Shown in pieces: positions 59,845-64,000 of a stretch of DNA of 64,000 bases (the stretch's first letter is position 1; the number at the start of each line of letters is the position of its first letter). Below the pieces are notes generated by a model, which saw only the letters and a list, made by a program, of their open reading frames with translations, had not been told where the DNA came from and did no database searches. The DNA is from Prochlorococcus marinus str. MIT 9211. GTDB taxonomy: Bacteria > Cyanobacteriota > Cyanobacteriia > PCC-6307 > Cyanobiaceae. The translations under genes were made by a program, and so were the position numbers. The DNA lies in assembly GCF_000018585.1 (NCBI RefSeq), contig NC_009976.1, positions 1,357,941-1,421,940 of the forward strand, written 5' to 3'.

Positions 59845-60975
59845 ATGCAAAAGATTCCTCCCACAAGACTAAGAACAATCAGAACTCTGATACCAGGCAA
59901 GAAAGATGCCGAGTTCAGCGCAATAAATGCTAAGAACAAGCAAATAACTCTTATTGATCTTGCAAGTAATGACTACCTAGGACTTAGTAGGCATCCAAAG
60001 CTAATAGAAGCAGCTACTAAAACTATGTATTGCGAAGGAGTAGGTTCTGGAGGCTCACGTCTTTTAACTGGAAGTCGCCCAATACATCAAGAGCTTGAAC
60101 AAAGCCTAGGTGAATGGTTAAATCGTGAATCTGTCTTACTTTTCCCAAGCGGCTTTCAGGCAAATCTGGCAGCAGTCATTGCATTAACAGATCGCAATTC
60201 ACCTGTAATAGCAGATAGACTAATTCATCATTCGTTATTAGTAGGGATCAAAGCAAGTGGAGGAAAACTAAAACGTTACTCTCATAATGATATTAATGAT
60301 CTAGAAAGGCTTCTAAAGATTTATGCAAGTCAAAATCCCTTAGTAATCACTGAAAGTCTGTTCAGTATGGAAGGCACAAGTCCGCCATTAAAAGAAATCG
60401 CTGAACTATGTAAAAAATATACAGCCAAGCTTTTGGTCGATGAAGCACATGCACTTGGAATAATGGGACCAGAAGGGCGAGGTCTAAGCTTTGGAATCTC
60501 AGATTCTATAGAGATTGTCAGTGGCACCTTTGGGAAAGCCTTTGGAAGTGGAGGAGCATTCTTAGCGAGCAACAAAGCAATTAGAGATCATTTAATCCAG
60601 ACAAGTGGGGCTTTTCGATACACAACTGCACTAGCGCCTCCTTTGGCAGCTGCGGCTTTCGAAGCCCTAAAGTTGATTAAAGCAAATCCTCATTGGGGGG
60701 AAGAGCTTAAAACAGAAGCTAAGAGGTGGCGAGATAAACTGAAGGACAAAGAATGGCATTATCCACCTGGAGATGGTCCAATTCTGTCATTACTAATTGG
60801 CTCAGATCAACAAACTCTTTTCCATCAAAAACAACTAGAGAATGCAGGCTTATTATGCATGGCAATTCGGCCGCCTACAGTTCCTGAGGGGACTTCGAGA
60901 CTAAGACTTGTCATTCGAAAAAATCTTCCTACTACTACTCTCAAGGAAGTCTTATCTTCCCTAAGTTCGAAATGA
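59845..60975 (+). CDS. bioF: 8-amino-7-oxononanoate synthase
   Basis: 376 residues, PLP enzyme condensing pimeloyl-ACP with alanine, first committed step of the biotin ring pathway. Marks: DLASNDYLGLSRHPKLI, VDEAHALGIMGPEGRG and the PLP-Lys in GTFGKAFGSGG. First gene of the bioF-K-C-D-A operon, overlapping bioK by 4 bp. Confidence 0.94.
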   Translation: MQKIPPTRLRTIRTLIPGKKDAEFSAINAKNKQITLIDLASNDYLGLSRHPKLIEAATKTMYCEGVGSGGSRLLTGSRPIHQELEQSLGEWLNRESVLLFPSGFQANLAAVIALTDRNSPVIADRLIHHSLLVGIKASGGKLKRYSHNDINDLERLLKIYASQNPLVITESLFSMEGTSPPLKEIAELCKKYTAKLLVDEAHALGIMGPEGRGLSFGISDSIEIVSGTFGKAFGSGGAFLASNKAIRDHLIQTSGAFRYTTALAPPLAAAAFEALKLIKANPHWGEELKTEAKRWRDKLKDKEWHYPPGDGPILSLLIGSDQQTLFHQKQLENAGLLCMAIRPPTVPEGTSRLRLVIRKNLPTTTLKEVLSSLSSK

Positions 60976-61685
60976 AACAAATAATCGCTATGCATGGTTG
61001 GTACAGCGATAGCAACAGTTGGAAGCTTTGGAAAGATCACTTCGAAAAAAAAAGATGGAATTGGCAAAATGGTGAAAGAGGTTATGGGAAGATTCAGCCC
61101 CACGATCCTGAATGGGAAGGTGAGGGTCAAAAGGATAGACATTCAAAGAACGTCTTAATATGTCATTCACTTGGGCCTCATCTGATATCAAGCAAAGTGC
61201 TTAATGTCGCAACAGACATTGTTTTACTAAACAGCTTTAGCCGGTTCATACCTGCCAACAAAGAAGGTAGGGCCTTGAGAGTAGCTCTAGTTAGCATGCT
61301 AAAGCATATGGAAGAACCCTCTAGAGAAACTATGCTTATGTCATTCCTCAAAAAGGCAAGTAGTCCTTACAAATTCAGCGACATACCTGCAGGTCCTATG
61401 CAAACAGGAATGTCCTCAGAAGGTCTTAAACAGCTTAAATCTGATTTAGAATTGCTAATTAGCACCAAACAGTTGCCAATTGGAATATCCAAAAGAGCAA
61501 GAGTTCTTATTATCAATGGTGATAAAGATAAAATCATCCATTCTTCTACAAAACAAGAACTCCTAATAAGCCTTAACAGTCATCTCAATACTCCTCCAAC
61601 CATTTGGACAATTAAAGGAGAAGGTCATTTCATACTTCAAGCAGGATTAAGGGAAGACGTAAGAAAATGGCTTGAGGTAGTTTAA
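60972..61685 (+). CDS. bioK: Alpha/beta-hydrolase, probable BioK-type pimeloyl-ACP methyl ester esterase
   Basis: 237 residues. Alpha/beta-hydrolase order: early GWYSDSNSW loop, the nucleophile elbow ICHSLGPHL near residue 65, an Asp in INGDKDKII and the His in GEGHFILQAG. No enteric-type BioH is next to bioC here; this small hydrolase sits between bioF and bioC, as reported for BioK of marine cyanobacteria, which removes the methyl group from pimeloyl-ACP methyl ester. Fused starts and stops (ATGA, TAATG) tie it to the operon. Assignment rests mostly on context. Confidence 0.8.
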   Translation: MKQIIAMHGWYSDSNSWKLWKDHFEKKRWNWQNGERGYGKIQPHDPEWEGEGQKDRHSKNVLICHSLGPHLISSKVLNVATDIVLLNSFSRFIPANKEGRALRVALVSMLKHMEEPSRETMLMSFLKKASSPYKFSDIPAGPMQTGMSSEGLKQLKSDLELLISTKQLPIGISKRARVLIINGDKDKIIHSSTKQELLISLNSHLNTPPTIWTIKGEGHFILQAGLREDVRKWLEVV

Positions 61686-62443
61686 TGACCAATAAATGGC
61701 AAGATAACATTCTAAAAAACTTTGATTCTGCCTCAACGCATTACAACGAAGAAGCTTTCATTCAAAATACCTACGCCAAGAAATTAGCAAAATATTGTTC
61801 TCAAAAGCTAATTCCCCCAGGTATATGGGCTGATCTAGGTGCAGGTACCGGCCTACTTGCAGATGCTTTAGAAAAGTTAAACCCACAGCAATCAGTTTTG
61901 AGAGTAGATGGATCTAGAGAAATGCTTAAGCAACACTCACTCCCCAAAAAAACTCAACTTTGGGATTTAAACTTAGGTTTACCTACTAATTGGTCAGAAT
62001 CGCCTAGCTTGCTCGCATCTAATTTTGCACTCCATTGGTTAAGCAAGCCTGAATTAAAAGTTCAAGAATGGTTCTCTGCTATAGCACCTGGAGGTTGGCT
62101 CGCGATAGCACTTCCCGTAAAAGGAAGTTTTCCCGAATGGCATAAGGCAGCGGCTCTCGCGAAGGTAAGGTGTACTGCATTATCCTTCCCATCACATACT
62201 TCTCTTACAGATGGTATTCCAATTAACAGTATCCACGTAAATCAATTAGAAAAATTCACTCAAACAGCAACTGGAGTATCCTCATTATTAAAACCATTAG
62301 TCAAAGTAGGAGCAACATCAACTCCTGAAAAGTCTCTTAAGTTGAGTCATTGGCGTCGATTGCATAAAGAATGGCCCTTATCTCTAAACTCTCAAAATCC
62401 ACAACTAACCTGGTTAGTACAGATTCTTTTAATCCAAAAATGA
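61685..62443 (+). CDS. bioC: Malonyl-ACP O-methyltransferase
   Basis: 252 residues, SAM-dependent class I methyltransferase: FDSASTHYNEEAFIQ at the start, motif I ADLGAGTGLLADAL near 50, and NFALHWLSKP, a typical BioC post-motif. It methylates malonyl-ACP to start pimelate assembly via fatty acid synthesis. Overlaps bioK (TAATG) and bioD (ATGA). Confidence 0.92.
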   Translation: MTNKWQDNILKNFDSASTHYNEEAFIQNTYAKKLAKYCSQKLIPPGIWADLGAGTGLLADALEKLNPQQSVLRVDGSREMLKQHSLPKKTQLWDLNLGLPTNWSESPSLLASNFALHWLSKPELKVQEWFSAIAPGGWLAIALPVKGSFPEWHKAAALAKVRCTALSFPSHTSLTDGIPINSIHVNQLEKFTQTATGVSSLLKPLVKVGATSTPEKSLKLSHWRRLHKEWPLSLNSQNPQLTWLVQILLIQK

Positions 62444-63099
62444 ATCCAACATATCCTCAATTAATTATTTGTGGGACTGGTACTGACGTAGGGAAGACAG
62501 TCGTAAGCAGTCTCTTTGTACAAGGATTAAATGCTATGTATTGGAAGCCAATACAAAGTGGAATAGAAGATGGTGGAGACACCAGCAGTATTTGCAAGCT
62601 TCTCAATCTTCCAAAAGAGCGTTGCCTGAAAGAAGCTTATAAGTTTAATGCTGCTGTCTCCCCTCACTGGGCAGCTGAGAAAGAGAATCAAACTATAGAC
62701 CCTAGACAATTAACACTACCTTCAATCACTAGCCCACTTATTATTGAAACTGCAGGTGGTTTAATGGTTCCCTTAAATAGGCAATTATTACAGATTGATC
62801 AACTCAAAAGTTGGGGACTTCCCATAGTACTCGTTGCTAAAAGTGGTCTTGGGACGCTAAATCACACACTATTAAGTATCGAAGCATTAAATAAACGCAG
62901 AATTCCAATCATAGGACTTGTATTAAATGGATCTCTCCATCAAGACAACCCTAAAACGCTCAAAGGATTTGGAGGCGTTCCAATTATTGCTGAATTACCT
63001 CACTTCAATAAACTTTCAGCACATCTACTTTCTGAAGAGTGGGAAAAGCAAAATATTGGTGTTCGTCTGGAACAATTAATAAACAATACTTCTTACTAA
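62440..63099 (+). CDS. bioD: Dethiobiotin synthetase
   Basis: 219 residues from ATG 62440, overlapping bioC's stop. P-loop CGTGTDVGKTVVSSL at the start and ETAGGLMVPL later. It closes the ureido ring using ATP and CO2. Longer in-frame extension into bioC rejected. Confidence 0.94.
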   Translation: MNPTYPQLIICGTGTDVGKTVVSSLFVQGLNAMYWKPIQSGIEDGGDTSSICKLLNLPKERCLKEAYKFNAAVSPHWAAEKENQTIDPRQLTLPSITSPLIIETAGGLMVPLNRQLLQIDQLKSWGLPIVLVAKSGLGTLNHTLLSIEALNKRRIPIIGLVLNGSLHQDNPKTLKGFGGVPIIAELPHFNKLSAHLLSEEWEKQNIGVRLEQLINNTSY

Positions 63100-63187
63100 A
63101 ATGCATAGAAGAAATAGAACGACTAACAATATTTCCTTATAGTTGCTTATATGGCTATGAATTCGACCAAACATCACCCAAAAAACC

Positions 63188-64000
63188 TTGGATCATTTAG
63201 ATAAACCAGATAAATACCTCGCCAAAGGCTGGAATCAGCACATATGGCCTCCGTTTACACAAATTGCATCTTCTTTGCCTCAGCAAAGGGTAGTTGGTAG
63301 CAGGGATGCTCTCTTATTTAGAGAACAAGGACCACCAATCATTGATGCAATTAGCAGCTGGTGGGTAACACTTCATGGTCATGCAAATGAATATGTTGCC
63401 AATGCAATTGCTGATCAAGCCAAAAAGCTAGAGCAAGTAATATTTGCTGACTTTAGTCATCCACAAGCAGAGCGACTTGCTGAGAGGCTAAGTCATATTA
63501 CAGGGCTCCAACGATTATTCTTTTCGGACAACGGCTCAACTGCTGTAGAAGTAGCTATTAAAATTGCCTGTCAATTTTGGCAAAACAGAAAGGAACCCAG
63601 GCATCAACTAATTGCATTTGAAGGTGCTTACCACGGCGATACATTTGGGGCAATGGCAGTAGGAGAGCGTAATTTATTCAATGCTCCTTTCGAAAAAATG
63701 CTTTTTCCTGTTAGCAGATTGCCTTGGCCTGCTACTTGGTGGAACGACGAAGATATTGAAAACCGCGAAAATGAGACAATCACTCAGCTTGCAAGACTTC
63801 TGGAAACACCAACTGCGGCTGTCATTCTTGAACCACTTGTTCAGGGTGCTGGTGGTATGTCCATGGTAAGAGAAGAGTTTCTGAAAAAAGTTGAAACAGT
63901 AGTCAAAGACTCTAAGGCGTTGCTTATTGCAGACGAAGTTATGACAGGGTTTGGCAGATGTGGAGACTTATTCGCAACTAAACGTGCCCAGGTCTCACCA
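63188..64000 (+). CDS. bioA: Adenosylmethionine-8-amino-7-oxononanoate aminotransferase, partial
   Basis: 271 codons from TTG 63188 to the window edge; the C-terminus lies outside. Class III aminotransferase marks: GWNQHIWPPFTQ, SWWVTLHGHAN, FFSDNGSTAVEVAIKIA, AYHGDTFGAMAVGE and ILEPLVQGAGGMSM, ADEVMTGFGRCG. The PLP-Lys would come later. It follows bioD by 88 bp; an upstream stop (TGA near 63158) leaves TTG 63188 as the most likely start. No ATG nearby. Confidence 0.9.
   Translation, partial: MDHLDKPDKYLAKGWNQHIWPPFTQIASSLPQQRVVGSRDALLFREQGPPIIDAISSWWVTLHGHANEYVANAIADQAKKLEQVIFADFSHPQAERLAERLSHITGLQRLFFSDNGSTAVEVAIKIACQFWQNRKEPRHQLIAFEGAYHGDTFGAMAVGERNLFNAPFEKMLFPVSRLPWPATWWNDEDIENRENETITQLARLLETPTAAVILEPLVQGAGGMSMVREEFLKKVETVVKDSKALLIADEVMTGFGRCGDLFATKRAQVSP

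Overview
The window is a cyanobacterial chromosome segment, most likely from a low-light Prochlorococcus (inference). The grounds are AT-rich, compact DNA; the split ATP synthase loci (atpD-atpC apart from atpI-B-E-F'-F-H-A-G); the plastid-type ribosomal protein PSRP-3; System II cytochrome c maturation genes; DUF1818, DUF2811 and DUF3326 proteins; and a biotin operon with a BioK-type esterase.

Region 1 (1-4.2 kb) is a zinc uptake locus. A ZnuA-type binding protein with a long Asp/His repeat (partial at the left edge) diverges from znuC across a 9-7-9 palindrome that looks like a Zur box. The zur regulator lies backwards between znuC and znuB. Two small hypothetical genes follow.

Region 2 (about 4.26-22.87 kb) is an accessory island inserted just upstream of a gene for an EVE-domain protein (22867-23337). 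It holds a pilin fused to a beta-propeller, a Cys-rich pilin, two GIY-YIG-like proteins, a tyrosine recombinase, TPR proteins, a DnaB-type helicase core without the usual N-terminal domain, two DUF4116 repeat proteins around an M48 protease, an OsmC-cupin fusion, a PDZ protein and a gamma-glutamyltransferase remnant. Between these genes lie repeated copies of the promoter, start codon and first ~10 codons of the EVE gene. Each copy is preceded by a pair of 8-bp motifs (RTYCRMAC) exactly 11 bp apart, and three to four copies have a second pair or half-site 124-134 bp further on. Two of the copies (6268-6361 and 22785-22878) match at 93 of 94 bases and bracket 16.5 kb containing the recombinase. 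I read this as serial insertion of mobile units at the 5' end of the EVE gene; this is the most unusual content of the window.

Region 3 (22.9-64 kb) is compact core genome. In order: EVE, DUF2811, DUF1818 and rpoZ; an Hsp70-family protein; pyrR; gpmI and secG; groES-groEL; atpD-atpC behind a structured leader; PSRP-3; a HAD phosphatase; pepP; a CNNM-type membrane protein, a GTPase, nadD and nadE in one tight run; DUF3326; the large ATP synthase operon; ftsW; ccdA-ccs1 for cytochrome c assembly; queF; a small gene plus glnB (PII); an S4/FtsJ (TlyA-like) methyltransferase; purB; fumC; a Ski2-like helicase; and bioF-bioK-bioC-bioD-bioA, with bioA cut by the right edge. No tRNA, rRNA or CRISPR array was recognised.
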